This document shows, in pieces, positions 15,185 through 24,283 of a stretch of DNA of 51,249 nt. Position 1 is the stretch's first letter, and each line of letters starts with the position of its first letter. The notes beneath the pieces were generated by a model. The model searched no databases, was not told the origin of the DNA, and was given only the letters and a program-made list of their open reading frames with translations. This DNA comes from Planctomyces sp. GTDB taxonomy: Bacteria; Planctomycetota; Planctomycetia; Planctomycetales; Planctomycetaceae. The translations under genes were made by a program, and so were the position numbers. Location: contig SXKJ01000063.1 in assembly GCA_005778115.1 (NCBI GenBank), positions 1 to 51,249 on the forward strand, in the 5' to 3' direction.

Positions 15185-17236
15185 TTAGCGAAGATCAGCG
15201 GGCATTAGTGTTCTGTCTTTTGCTTTCACTTCTTTTTGAATTGGTTCCGCGAACGCGGGTTGAACAGTCGGTGCAATGCGTGGCAGACACAGCGCCGCCT
15301 CGACAATCAACGCGATGATCATTGCGATGAGGAACAACCGCCAGATTTCTTGAATCAACGCAGCGAGGTTGCCGGCCTTGTCATCGACGCGAGCGAAGTC
15401 CAGTCCTTGAAACAACTCGGCAACTCGCGGGTCGGCCAGGATCGCTGCTTGATCTTCGGCACTCGCGCGGTTGAGCGCCAGCAATCGCTCGCCTCCCGAA
15501 TAGACTCCGCCATGAAATGCAAATTCCGTTGAGAGTGCTTCTGGTGGTCCGGCGAGTTGTTGCCACACGGTCGGCTGCTCGCCAGAGACATCCCCTACCA
15601 CAAGTTGCCGAGTATTCCCCAGCACCGCCGCGCCGAGTCCGAGAGCTCGCTGCACGAGCACATATAAAACGACACCGTTCTCGGCCAGTGACGAGTCGGC
15701 TGCGGCCGGAGTCGTCGCACAGAAGTAGACGCCGCCACGATTTGTCGTCACGCGAGCCAATAACGGTGCGCCCCCTTTGAGTGTCGCCAGCGGAGTGTGT
15801 TCGCCCGACAGCCCACAATGCTTGCGGATCTGCAATTGTCCGACGGGCAACGCCGCGCCGCTTTGAGTATTCGACAGCAAGTCTTGATCGACACGCCATG
15901 TCTCAATCGCAATGCTATCCGGAGATTCGTTCCACGATTGCCAAGACATGCCCGCGAACGAGGTGCTCGTCACGCCCTGAGCCGCAAAGAAGATGACTTG
16001 CCCGCCGCGATCGACGAAGGCTTGAATCGCATCGGCCGCCGCGCCGTCCGGCAGCGCCGCTTGCCACAGTACGAGCGAGACTTGATCCCACTCAACGGTC
16101 GGCAGTTGATCGACCGTGAGCACTTCCGCCGCGAGTTTCATTGTTGGTTCGGGCGAAATCTCCGCCGACAATTGCAGCGGTCGAGCGGCATTCGCGTCAT
16201 CGGCCACGATGATCGTCTGCCTCACCGCCGGTTGGTCGAACACGAAATAGAAATCGTTGTCCGCCGAATTAGCGTCCGCCGGGATCGAGACCTTTCCCCA
16301 GCCCCGATCCTTCGAGCGCTCAATCGGGATGCGATGATCCTTCATCTCAAACGTTGAGCCGCTCATCTCGACGGTGGTTTCTGAGCGTGCCCCTTCGATC
16401 TCGAACGAGACCGGCACCGAGACTTTCTCAGCATCGTCCGCGACCCCTTCGCGGCTCAGTTTGAGCGACACAAGCAATTCGGCTCCGTCGCTGCTTTGTT
16501 GCCGTCGTACGTTTGTGACACGCAACGACAAGTTGCCTGCCGCCGGTTGCGCGTAGGCGAGCAAGTGAAATCGCACACCCTGCGTCAATTCGAGAAACGC
16601 ATCGCGCAGCGTCGCCCAGCGGCCGCTTTCGGAATTCCAATCGTTCGCGCGGATGTCTGAGCAAATCCAAATCTCCGTGCGACCCGACTTGTTTGCCTTC
16701 ACATAATCGTGAGCCGCTTGCAGCATCGCCGGCAGGTCGGCGGACGCGCTGGCCGGTTCGGTTGCGGGCAGATTCATCAACACTTCGGGGGATTCGATTT
16801 CGCGCGGCGTGTTCGTCGTGCTTTCAATCAACACCCATTTGGCCGAGCCAAGCAGCCCCAGTGACCGAGCCAATTGTTGCCGGCCGGTGTCGAGCTTCGT
16901 GCCGACTTGTCCCTCGCCCTGTTGCCTCATGCTCGGCGAACGGTCGAGCAAAACAATCGTCGTGTCCGGTCGGCCTCCCGCAGTCAGCCCCAGCCAACCG
17001 CTCGCCAACGGCCGAGCCACCCCGACGATCAATCCCGCAATCGCCAACGTGCGAAACAGCAGGATTAGCCATTGCCGCAGCTTCGCATACCCGCGCGACA
17101 TCCGATTCGCCGCGAGCAGAAACATCATCGCTCCCCAGCGGATCGTCTGAAACCGACGCTGGTTGATGAGGTGAATCAGAATCGGCAGCGAGATGAGCGG
17201 CAGGCCGGCGAGGAGTAGTGGTTGGAGGAAACTCAT
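15185..17236 (-). CDS. BatA-like membrane protein with VWA domain
   Basis: The protein has 683 residues from the ATG at 17236. Further upstream the frame is only the translated repeat 17249-17377, so that extension was rejected. Residues 1-80 are the aerotolerance-regulator N-terminal (BatA) module with two membrane helices and the characteristic HLINQRRFQTIRWGAMMFL. A VWA domain follows with D98-x-S100-x-S102 (LLDRSPSM). A C-terminal membrane helix lies at about residues 640-660. Such proteins act with MoxR ATPases and DUF58 proteins in envelope-linked assembly or metal-insertion processes. The specific substrate is unknown. Confidence 0.88.
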   Translation of the reverse strand: MSFLQPLLLAGLPLISLPILIHLINQRRFQTIRWGAMMFLLAANRMSRGYAKLRQWLILLFRTLAIAGLIVGVARPLASGWLGLTAGGRPDTTIVLLDRSPSMRQQGEGQVGTKLDTGRQQLARSLGLLGSAKWVLIESTTNTPREIESPEVLMNLPATEPASASADLPAMLQAAHDYVKANKSGRTEIWICSDIRANDWNSESGRWATLRDAFLELTQGVRFHLLAYAQPAAGNLSLRVTNVRRQQSSDGAELLVSLKLSREGVADDAEKVSVPVSFEIEGARSETTVEMSGSTFEMKDHRIPIERSKDRGWGKVSIPADANSADNDFYFVFDQPAVRQTIIVADDANAARPLQLSAEISPEPTMKLAAEVLTVDQLPTVEWDQVSLVLWQAALPDGAAADAIQAFVDRGGQVIFFAAQGVTSTSFAGMSWQSWNESPDSIAIETWRVDQDLLSNTQSGAALPVGQLQIRKHCGLSGEHTPLATLKGGAPLLARVTTNRGGVYFCATTPAAADSSLAENGVVLYVLVQRALGLGAAVLGNTRQLVVGDVSGEQPTVWQQLAGPPEALSTEFAFHGGVYSGGERLLALNRASAEDQAAILADPRVAELFQGLDFARVDDKAGNLAALIQEIWRLFLIAMIIALIVEAALCLPRIAPTVQPAFAEPIQKEVKAKDRTLMPADLR

Positions 17237-17248
17237 GGTTGGAAGCTC

Positions 17249-17377
17249 CAATTTCCAAGACCCAATGTCCAATGAATGTCCAAATTCCAATGTCCAAATC
17301 CCAAACCAGCGCATGTCGCCGTTTGGAATTGGGGACTTCGGATTTCATGGGGCATTGGGATTTGGACTTTGGACATT
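17249..17377. repeat. Imperfect inverted repeat filling the DUF58-BatA gap
   Basis: The left half (17249-17305) is rich in CCAATGTCCAA and CAAATTCCAATG units. The right half (17321-17377) holds the same kind of units in reverse complement (GGGATTTGGACTTTGGACATT is the mirrored form). The element occupies almost the whole intergenic space between the DUF58 stop (17379) and the BatA-like start (17236). The two halves are similar, not exact copies. Confidence 0.65.
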
Positions 17378-17378
17378 C

Positions 17379-18290
17379 TCACCTCGCTCCCTTCGTTCTT
17401 GTTCTTCCGACCAAAAACCGCATCAGCACCTGCTCGAAATTTTCATCGAGGCTGACTTGGTGGTAATCCATCGCAGACTCCAGCACGACTTGTTTCAAAC
17501 CTTCAAGATACTGCTTCAACGCTCTTTGGTAGCGGTCGGCGATCTCGTTGGGTTCGGCGAAGATCGCCGGGCCGCCTTCCATGTCGATGAACCGCATCGG
17601 ACGCCGGAACGTGAAGCTCAGTTCCTGCGGATCGAGCAATTGGAACAGCGCGACATCGTGTTTGCGGAAGTGCAGATGTTGGAAGCAGCCGCGCAGTAGG
17701 TCTGGTTCCACGAAGAAGTCGGAAATTACGACGATCAACGCCCGCTGCCGAATCGTCTCGGCGAGTTCGTGCAGCACCGGGACCAGTTGTGTCTCGCCGT
17801 CGGGCTGCGCTTGTTCGAGGATTTCAAAGACGTTCATCAAATGCGCCGGGCTTCGCTTCGGCGGGATGTTGCGGACGATCCCTTTTGCGACACACGACAG
17901 ACCAACCGCGTCTCCCTGCTGCGAAGCCAAGTAAGCCAATGATCCAGCCAGCTTGCGGGCGTATTCAATCTTCGTGATGCCGGTCGAACCGAAATCCATC
18001 GAGCCACTCGTGTCGAGCACCACGCACAGCCGCAGGTTCGTGTCTGCCTCGAACTCTTTGACGTAGAAGCGATCTGAGCGTCCGTACGCTCGCCAATCGA
18101 GCCGCCGCAGGTCATCGCCGGGGACGTATTTTCGATACTCGGCGAATTCGACGCTGGCCCCACGATGCGGACTGGTATGCCGTCCCGACACGCCACCCAG
18201 CATCGGCCGCCGAGCACACAACGGCACCGCCGCCAAACGCGATAACGCGCCGGTGTCCAAAAAACTGCGAGGTTGACGATCGGCAAACAT
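17379..18290 (-). CDS. DUF58 family protein (VWA-like)
   Basis: The protein has 303 residues from the ATG at 18290; a GTG at 18299 would add three. The DUF58 core is visible as VPGDDLRRLDWRAYGRSDRFYVKEFE. A MIDAS-like D93-x-S95-x-S97 (VLDTSGSMD) follows, then ISDFFVEP and a C-terminal helical part. DUF58 proteins are soluble or membrane-associated partners of MoxR ATPases. Its start is a few bases after the ancestral stop of the EF-hand gene (18304), so the two were translationally close before that gene gained its premature stop. Confidence 0.9.
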   Translation of the reverse strand: MFADRQPRSFLDTGALSRLAAVPLCARRPMLGGVSGRHTSPHRGASVEFAEYRKYVPGDDLRRLDWRAYGRSDRFYVKEFEADTNLRLCVVLDTSGSMDFGSTGITKIEYARKLAGSLAYLASQQGDAVGLSCVAKGIVRNIPPKRSPAHLMNVFEILEQAQPDGETQLVPVLHELAETIRQRALIVVISDFFVEPDLLRGCFQHLHFRKHDVALFQLLDPQELSFTFRRPMRFIDMEGGPAIFAEPNEIADRYQRALKQYLEGLKQVVLESAMDYHQVSLDENFEQVLMRFLVGRTRTKGAR

Positions 18291-18303
18291 CAGAATCACG
18301 CTC

Positions 18304-18399
18304 TCAATAATCGCCGCTGACCACGATCAGCCGCTTGCCGTCGGGAGTCCAGCAGGCATCGGTGTTGTTGCGAGTTTTGTCCTGGCCCGGCACAAGCTA
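18304..18399 (-). other. Detached C-terminal tail of the EF-hand/TolB protein after a TAG
   Basis: After the TAG at 18397-18399 the same frame continues for 30 codons (LVPGQDKTRN, then DACWTPDGKRLIVVSGDY) to a TGA at 18304-18306. WTPDGKRLIVV is a last TolB/PD40 propeller strand pattern, so it was part of the protein before the stop arose. The change could be CAG or AAG to TAG. Confidence 0.7.
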
Positions 18400-20217
18400 C
18401 GGTGGATCGTTCTTGCCTGGGTTGAATTCGTACAACTGCACGCGGCCCCGCTCGGTGCAGGTCATCGCGAAGATGATGCGGTCCCCTTGCGGATGCCAGG
18501 CGAAGTCGGCGTTGACCTGCATCTTGCCGGAGTGATGCACCTTCAGCTCGGGAGCGGTGCCGGTCATCTTCACGGTGGCGACTTGCAGCAACCCCTCCGG
18601 CGTCGTCCCTTTGAAGCACAGTCGTCGGCTGTCCGGTGACCAGGTCATGTTCCAATAGATTTGATTGAACGGCCCATCCAAGTGCGTGACGGTCTCGTTG
18701 GTCTCGACGTCATACGATTTGAGAGCCGTGCCGTCCGTGAAGGCGATTTTCTTTCCGTTCGGTGACCATTGTGCTCCCCAGCCGGGGCAGACGTGTTTGT
18801 GCAGATCCCCTTCGACTTGCATGATCCACACGCCGTACTGCGGAGCACCTCGCGAGCAGGCCAAGCTGCGGCCATCCTTCGACCAAGTCGGCATCATGCC
18901 CGATTCAATCTGTCGAGGATTGCCCCCCTCGATGCTCATCACGAACACCGAAGAGCTTCCCTGTTGCTTGACCGGCCAGGCGTCGAAGGCGATCCACTTT
19001 CCATCAGGAGAAACCGCCAGCGAGCCGCAGGCCGGATATCCCTTGAATAGAAACAACGACCGCCAGCCGGTGCCGTCGGCGTTCATCTCGAAGAACTCGT
19101 CCTGAGTTTTCGTGGTGAACGCGAACTCGGTCGTGTCCAAGACGCCGTCGTGATTCACGTCGAGCTTTTGAAAGTTGATCCAGCGCAACAGCGGAAACTC
19201 GAATTGATCGAATTTGAATTCGGCGAACGTCAGCCCGCCGTCGCCGTCCGGATCGGTGATCGGGTTGTGCCACGGGATGACCATGTTGGCTTGCATCGTC
19301 ATCCGATACTCGGCCAGCGTGAGTACACGGTCCCCATCCTCATCGAAACCGGGGAACACACTGGCGGCGAGCTTCTTTTTCCAATCGGGCGTTCCCGCCA
19401 TCAGTTCGAGCAGATCGACGAGCGCATCCAGATTCGTGTCCAACTGCCGGAACTCTTCCACCGGATCGGTCCACGCGTAAGACCGGATCTGGCACCACTC
19501 GACGAACGACAGGGCGTCGTCTTTGTTGGTATTGGCCTTGTCGAATTCCTCACCCGCTTTGTCACCCAAGAACGATCGTTCGAGGAACTCCGCCCGTTCG
19601 AGCAGATCGTTGCGGTTCAGGTCGGTGTACTGGTAGAGCATGAAATTGTTGACTCGGCCACCCGGTTCACGCAGGAGTCTTCCGTCGCTTCGGCGAACGC
19701 CCAACTGCACCTCCAAGAAGTGCCGAGCCTCATCACGGCTGATCGTTCGATTGCGATCCAAATCCGCTTCAGCGACCGTCGGCCGAGCACCGCCGGTAAA
19801 CGTTCGTGCGAAGGCGGCGATGAATTGGTTCGCGTCGATTTGCACATCGGGCTTCTGATCCCAATTGTCGAACGAGACATCCATCGCGGCCACGGATTTT
19901 TCCAGCCACTCCAACATGGGATCGGACAGCTTGCTGCGGTGCTCGGCAGGGACGACCGTCGGCAGGGTCGAGAATTCATCCTCCGAGAGAAATCCGTCCG
20001 CATCCAGATCGAATAGCTTGAAGTCTCGCTTGGCGATCTCCGCCTTGATGGTGTTCAACGCCAAGAACTCGTCGAGCGACAGCTTTTTGTCTTGATTCTT
20101 ATCCGCCCAGGCCAATGCGTCCGTGACACGTTTCGCGTAGTCCATCTTGGGTTCATCCCCCCAAGCCGACAGGCTCAGCACGCTAGCGAAGGCGACGAGC
20201 AACGCACGGCGAAACAT
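18397..20217 (-). CDS. Secreted multi-EF-hand protein with TolB-like propeller
   Basis: The product has 606 residues from the ATG at 20217, chosen because AGGA lies six bases upstream; ATG 20223 is the alternative. A signal peptide (RRALLVAFASVLSLSAWGDE) is followed by at least eight EF-hand-like loops in the first 370 residues, for example DLDADGFLSEDEF, DEDGDRVLTLAEY, DPDGDGGLTFAEF and DVNHDGVLDTTEF. Several keep the D-x-D-x-D-G pattern expected to bind calcium. The last 230 residues carry WD40-like PD40/TolB strands (VSPDGKWIAFDAW, WSPNGKKIAFTDG, WSPDSRRLCFKG). The protein stops at a TAG, about 30 residues short. It sits between the MoxR and DUF58 genes, an unusual place for a calcium-binding protein. 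Confidence 0.85.
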   Translation of the reverse strand: MFRRALLVAFASVLSLSAWGDEPKMDYAKRVTDALAWADKNQDKKLSLDEFLALNTIKAEIAKRDFKLFDLDADGFLSEDEFSTLPTVVPAEHRSKLSDPMLEWLEKSVAAMDVSFDNWDQKPDVQIDANQFIAAFARTFTGGARPTVAEADLDRNRTISRDEARHFLEVQLGVRRSDGRLLREPGGRVNNFMLYQYTDLNRNDLLERAEFLERSFLGDKAGEEFDKANTNKDDALSFVEWCQIRSYAWTDPVEEFRQLDTNLDALVDLLELMAGTPDWKKKLAASVFPGFDEDGDRVLTLAEYRMTMQANMVIPWHNPITDPDGDGGLTFAEFKFDQFEFPLLRWINFQKLDVNHDGVLDTTEFAFTTKTQDEFFEMNADGTGWRSLFLFKGYPACGSLAVSPDGKWIAFDAWPVKQQGSSSVFVMSIEGGNPRQIESGMMPTWSKDGRSLACSRGAPQYGVWIMQVEGDLHKHVCPGWGAQWSPNGKKIAFTDGTALKSYDVETNETVTHLDGPFNQIYWNMTWSPDSRRLCFKGTTPEGLLQVATVKMTGTAPELKVHHSGKMQVNADFAWHPQGDRIIFAMTCTERGRVQLYEFNPGKNDPP

Positions 20218-20268
20218 GACCATTCCTCAATTCGTGGACGTGAGACGATTCATCCCGACGTTGCTCAG

Positions 20269-21297
20269 TTATCCCTCAGCGTTCGTCTCTTCAATCAGTC
20301 GCCGCACGATCTTCTTGGCGTCGATACCTTCGGCTTGCGCGGCGAAGGTCGTAATGATGCGATGCGTCAGCACTGGCGAGGCGACTTCCTGGATGTCTTC
20401 CAGCCGGACCATGTAGCTGCCCATCAACGCCGCGCGAGCTTTCGCGCCGAGAATCAGATTCTGCACGGCTCGCGGCCCAGCCCCCCAGGCGACGAGCGGC
20501 TTGAGCCAGGCCGGCGCGGTTGAACCGTTCGGCCGAGTTTTTCGCACCAGCCGCGCCGCGAACTGATAGATGTGATCCGGCACCGGCACGCGACGCACGA
20601 GATGCTGATGGCGGATGATGTCTTCCGCGTGCAGCAGGTGGCTCAACTCCGGCAACTCGTCGCCGGTCGTTGTGCGAGCAATCCGCACCTCTTCGTCTTC
20701 CGACGGATAATCCAACTCGATCAAAAACATGAACCGGTCAAGCTGCGCTTCGGGCAGCGGATAAGTCCCTTCCTGCTCGACGGGGTTCTGCGTGGCCAGC
20801 ACCAGAAACGGAGCGTCCAACGTAAACGACTTGCCGACGACCGTGACCTTGCGCTCCTGCATCGCTTCGAGCATCGCCGCCTGCGTTTTCGGCGGAGCCC
20901 GGTTGATTTCGTCAGCCAGCACGATGTTCGCGAAGATCGGCCCATGCACGAACTCGAAATCTCGCTTACCTCCCGCGGTGTCTTGCAGGATGTCGGTACC
21001 GGTGATGTCCATCGGCATCAGGTCGGGAGTGAATTGGATGCGGCTGAACTTCAGCGACATCGTTTCGGCTAGCTTGCTGACCAGCAGCGTCTTCGCCAGT
21101 CCCGGCACGCCCATCAGCAGGCTATGTCCGCGAGCGAATAAGCAGATGGCCAATCGCTCGATCGTGTCCTGCTGTCCGACGATCACTCGGCCAAGTTCTT
21201 TTTGCAACTTCGAGTATACCTCGCGAAGTTGATCAATCGCCTGGACATCATTTTCTGAAAGCCGTTCCGATGACGTGGTCGCAGCGGGTTGTGACAT
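20269..21297 (-). CDS. MoxR family AAA+ ATPase
   Basis: The protein has 342 residues. Walker A is GVPGLAKT (residues 63-70) and Walker B is IVLADE (about 125-130). The MoxR/AAA_3 signature ATQNPVEQEGTYPLPEAQLD is present, with LDRFMF after it. MoxR ATPases act as chaperones with VWA proteins to activate or assemble complexes. It is the first gene of the leftward series, and the 512-bp divergent region upstream should hold its promoter. The family is certain; the substrate is unknown. Confidence 0.95.
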   Translation of the reverse strand: MSQPAATTSSERLSENDVQAIDQLREVYSKLQKELGRVIVGQQDTIERLAICLFARGHSLLMGVPGLAKTLLVSKLAETMSLKFSRIQFTPDLMPMDITGTDILQDTAGGKRDFEFVHGPIFANIVLADEINRAPPKTQAAMLEAMQERKVTVVGKSFTLDAPFLVLATQNPVEQEGTYPLPEAQLDRFMFLIELDYPSEDEEVRIARTTTGDELPELSHLLHAEDIIRHQHLVRRVPVPDHIYQFAARLVRKTRPNGSTAPAWLKPLVAWGAGPRAVQNLILGAKARAALMGSYMVRLEDIQEVASPVLTHRIITTFAAQAEGIDAKKIVRRLIEETNAEG

Positions 21298-21809
21298 GGA
21301 TGAGTTCCCCAGTTGTCGTTCAAGAGAGGTCGGCAGAACGGACGAATGAATGGACCGCGAACGCGGTTCGTAATTGGGGCGGGATTATTTCCGGCGGCGT
21401 CTCGAATATCCACTCGGCACGGCAAAGCCGTCGCGGCGATCCCCAAAAACACAATCGATGAACCGGTCATGGTCGTCCGATGTTCTCAAACCGTCACTCA
21501 CAGAAAATTCCAGCAATACCCTTGGCCCGCTTACGAGTTTTGCGAGCACCGACTTTAATTCAGCGAGTCGGGATCTGGTCCTCGATCGCTTTCACATCTC
21601 GACACAAAGATCCGTGTAGTAGCCTGCTGCCATAGGCTTCATTCATTTTAGGTGACACTATTTCTGAAATCTTCGGCCGCATTGGCCCTTCCACTCCGTA
21701 GCTCGGTTGGTTGGCAAATCAGTTTTTCAGACTGTGTGATCGGCTGCCCTATCGTCTCAGCGAGGTTCACCGCTCCAACAGCCCATACACGTGCGAGAGA
21801 CGCGAGTCG
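21298..21809. other. Divergent intergenic region, MoxR locus / carbamoyltransferase
   Basis: This 512-bp stretch must contain the promoters for the leftward MoxR series and the rightward carbamoyltransferase. A perfect short palindrome ACCGCG-AA-CGCGGT lies near 21356-21369. The carbamoyltransferase frame is open back to 21711, but the extension has no conserved look. No RNA gene, convincing -35/-10 pair or mobile element was found. Confidence 0.4.
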
Positions 21810-23873
21810 ATGCGACAGAAGCTGGCTCGTGGCGAGACGGTATTTGTCGCAGGTTTAGTTCCAGTCAATCACAACTGTGGTATCTGTTTGATCGAAGCCT
21901 CTGCCGCGAACGGCATCCGGTTGCTGGCGAATGACGAGGAAGAACGGTTTACCGGGATCAAGCACTACGACGGCTATCCGAAGCATTCGGTGGCGCTCCT
22001 CAAGCGACGGTTGGATGCACGCGGTCTGACTCCGCGAGATATCCACGCGTTTGTAGCGGGATGGGATTACCCGATCTTGGGGCCTTTCGCTCAGAAGGCA
22101 GTGTTCGAACACTTTCCCCGCAGTCTGCAACTTTTGCATCCGAAGGCATGTCCGAAAGTCAAATTCTGGCCGCTCGGCCCCCGCGTCTGGAGCACTCCCA
22201 AGTTGCTCGCGCGCGATCTGGGGTTGCCCGGGCGCGTGCCGATCATCTGCCTGCCGCATCACGACAATCATGCGGCGGTGGGTTTCGCCGCATCGCCATT
22301 TAGTCGCAGCGACGATCCAGTGATGGTCACCGTACTCGACGGCTTTGGGGACGAGGGAGCGATTTCGCTCTACGTGGCGGAGCAAGGCCAGTTGCGAGCT
22401 CTCCGCAAGAATTACAGCATGGTGGATTCGTTGGGAGCCTTTTATTCGGTCATTAGTTCCACCCTGGGTGGCTGGACGACTCTCAGCAGCGAAGGTCGGT
22501 ATATGGGCGCTGTCGCGTGGGGTGACCACGACCGGTTGACCAACCCCATCTATCGACGTTTGCGACAGATGTTGCACTTCGGCCCCGAGGGGCAGGTGCA
22601 GGTCAATCGCAAGCTGGTGAACTGGCAGAACGCGGGGGAGTTGCAACCGTACAACCGGGCGACGCGCGAGCTGCTTGGCGAACCGATTCCGTCAGAACGG
22701 ATGTGGAACCCGGACGCGGTCCTCAAGGTCGAAGATGTGCAACACTCGGCCATCACACGCGAGCGAGTCGACCTGGCAGCGGCCACGCAGATGGTGTTTG
22801 AAGACGCTCTCTTTCACATTGTTGACCATCTGATTCGTTCCACGGGAAGCGATCGCTTGGTGCTGACTGGAGGCACGGCTCTCAACGGTTTGGCGAACAT
22901 GCAGTTGGCGGAACGATTCGACAATGCGTGGTATCGCCGGAATCTCGGCAAAGACACTTGTCTGCATCTGTGGATCCCACCGTTCCCCAGCGATGCGGGA
23001 GTCGCGGTGGGAGCCTCATACAACTTTGCTCTGCAAGCGGGAGCGAAACCTGGGGAGCCGATGCAGCACGCCTTTTACTGTGGGCTGTCACCGACTCGCG
23101 ACGAAATCATGCAGGCGATCCCGGCCGAACCGGAGATCGGCTGCCTCCCGCTGGGAGACACATCAGCTTCGCAGACATTAGGCGCGTTGGCCGACTTCAT
23201 TGCCTTCGTGCTGTCGCGCGACGGAGTGCTCGGCATCTTTCAGGGAGTTGCCGAATCCGGACCACGCGCGTTGGGACATCGTTCGATCATTGCCAACCCC
23301 TGCAACCCAAAATCGCTGGAGTCCATCAATCTGCGTGTGAAGCATCGCGAGCCGATCCGCCCGCTGGCTCCGATGATGACGCGCGCCGCCGCCGAGCAAT
23401 TTTTTGAGCTCGCGCCCGGTGCGTCCGACGATGACTACAACGCCTACAATTACATGGTCCTGACCGTCCGCACGCGGCCTGAAGCACACGCGAAGTTGCC
23501 GGCGGTCGTTCATCATGATGGAACGGCCCGCATTCAAATCGTGCGTCCCGAGCATGACCCGTTCACTCACGCCTACCTGCTGGCTCTCGGCCGCCGCCTC
23601 GGTGTCGAGGTCAGCGTCAACACGTCGCTCAATGTCGGCAGTCCCATCGCTCAATCGCCGACTCAAGCACTACAGGCCATGAAGCGGGCCAAGGCTCTGA
23701 CGGGACTCATTCTGATTTCTGCCAAAGGAGACGCCTTCCTAACGTGGCACGGCATCGACCAGCCCCCCAAAGATGGCGGCCGACAGATTCGAGAATGGCA
23801 CGACGAATGGAAGGCGAGCCGTCAGAACAGTCAACCCGCCCTTCCTCCAATCGAAGCCGCTGCAGGTGCCTAG
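21810..23873 (+). CDS. Carbamoyltransferase, NodU/CmcH/TobZ family
   Basis: The protein has 687 residues from the ATG at 21810; the N-terminus VFVAGLVPVNHNCGICLIE fits the usual family start. The Kae1-like domain has the metal-binding HHDNHA at 150-155 and LDGFGDEGAISLY. The C-terminal YrdC-like region has ESGPRALGHRSIIANP near residue 482 and VSVNTSLNVGSPI near the end. These enzymes transfer carbamoyl phosphate via a carbamoyl-adenylate to a hydroxyl of a sugar or natural product. The membrane glycosyltransferase 410 bp downstream suggests a glycan or glycolipid acceptor. The real acceptor is unknown. Confidence 0.9.
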   Translation: MRQKLARGETVFVAGLVPVNHNCGICLIEASAANGIRLLANDEEERFTGIKHYDGYPKHSVALLKRRLDARGLTPRDIHAFVAGWDYPILGPFAQKAVFEHFPRSLQLLHPKACPKVKFWPLGPRVWSTPKLLARDLGLPGRVPIICLPHHDNHAAVGFAASPFSRSDDPVMVTVLDGFGDEGAISLYVAEQGQLRALRKNYSMVDSLGAFYSVISSTLGGWTTLSSEGRYMGAVAWGDHDRLTNPIYRRLRQMLHFGPEGQVQVNRKLVNWQNAGELQPYNRATRELLGEPIPSERMWNPDAVLKVEDVQHSAITRERVDLAAATQMVFEDALFHIVDHLIRSTGSDRLVLTGGTALNGLANMQLAERFDNAWYRRNLGKDTCLHLWIPPFPSDAGVAVGASYNFALQAGAKPGEPMQHAFYCGLSPTRDEIMQAIPAEPEIGCLPLGDTSASQTLGALADFIAFVLSRDGVLGIFQGVAESGPRALGHRSIIANPCNPKSLESINLRVKHREPIRPLAPMMTRAAAEQFFELAPGASDDDYNAYNYMVLTVRTRPEAHAKLPAVVHHDGTARIQIVRPEHDPFTHAYLLALGRRLGVEVSVNTSLNVGSPIAQSPTQALQAMKRAKALTGLILISAKGDAFLTWHGIDQPPKDGGRQIREWHDEWKASRQNSQPALPPIEAAAGA

Positions 23874-23890
23874 AAAGGGCTTCCAGATTT

Positions 23891-23954
23891 AGCACGACGC
23901 GCGAGCGAGTGGTCAAGACGTCGAAAAGACAACCACTCGCTTGCGCGTCGTGCT
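23891..23954. repeat. Palindromic repeat, family A, copy 1
   Basis: The arms 23891-23913 and 23932-23954 match at 22 of 23 positions (AGCACGACGCGC then AGCGAGTGGT) around an 18-nt loop. It starts 17 bp after the carbamoyltransferase stop. The same sequence family recurs at 34655-34717. It may act as a transcript 3' end or as a REP-like mobile palindrome. Confidence 0.9.
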
Positions 23955-24283
23955 GGTTTTGAAACGGCCTCAAGTTCTTCAAAGGTCATGAGAGTCGAGC
24001 CTTCGAGCCCCACCGAATTCACCCAAGTTCGTGATGGGACTCGTTGACTCGACCCACCCGACCGCTCCTTCACGGCCGAGCGACCAGCGTTTCGATCCGA
24101 TAAATGGCTGAATCCCGAAAGAGTTGCCCACGTGCCAGCCGACAAGGAGGACATCCACGGTCCTTCGCTTGAGATTCTGGGCCGCTTGTTGAGAATGATG
24201 TTCAGACGGAACTCCATCCGACACACGGAAGTTCTTCGAGAGCGTGCTTGGCCGCTTTCGCCTTCGGTCTGGAGAATTCATCA
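23955..24283. other. Intergenic region before the glycosyltransferase
   Basis: There is no convincing gene in these 329 bases; short open frames here lack family features. GGAGA at about 24271 provides the ribosome site for the glycosyltransferase ATG at 24284. Confidence 0.4.

Noticed and set aside
21711-21809. A 33-residue N-terminal extension of the carbamoyltransferase
   Set aside because: The family start fits the ATG at 21810, and the extension is rich in Arg/Ser without a signal-like or conserved pattern.
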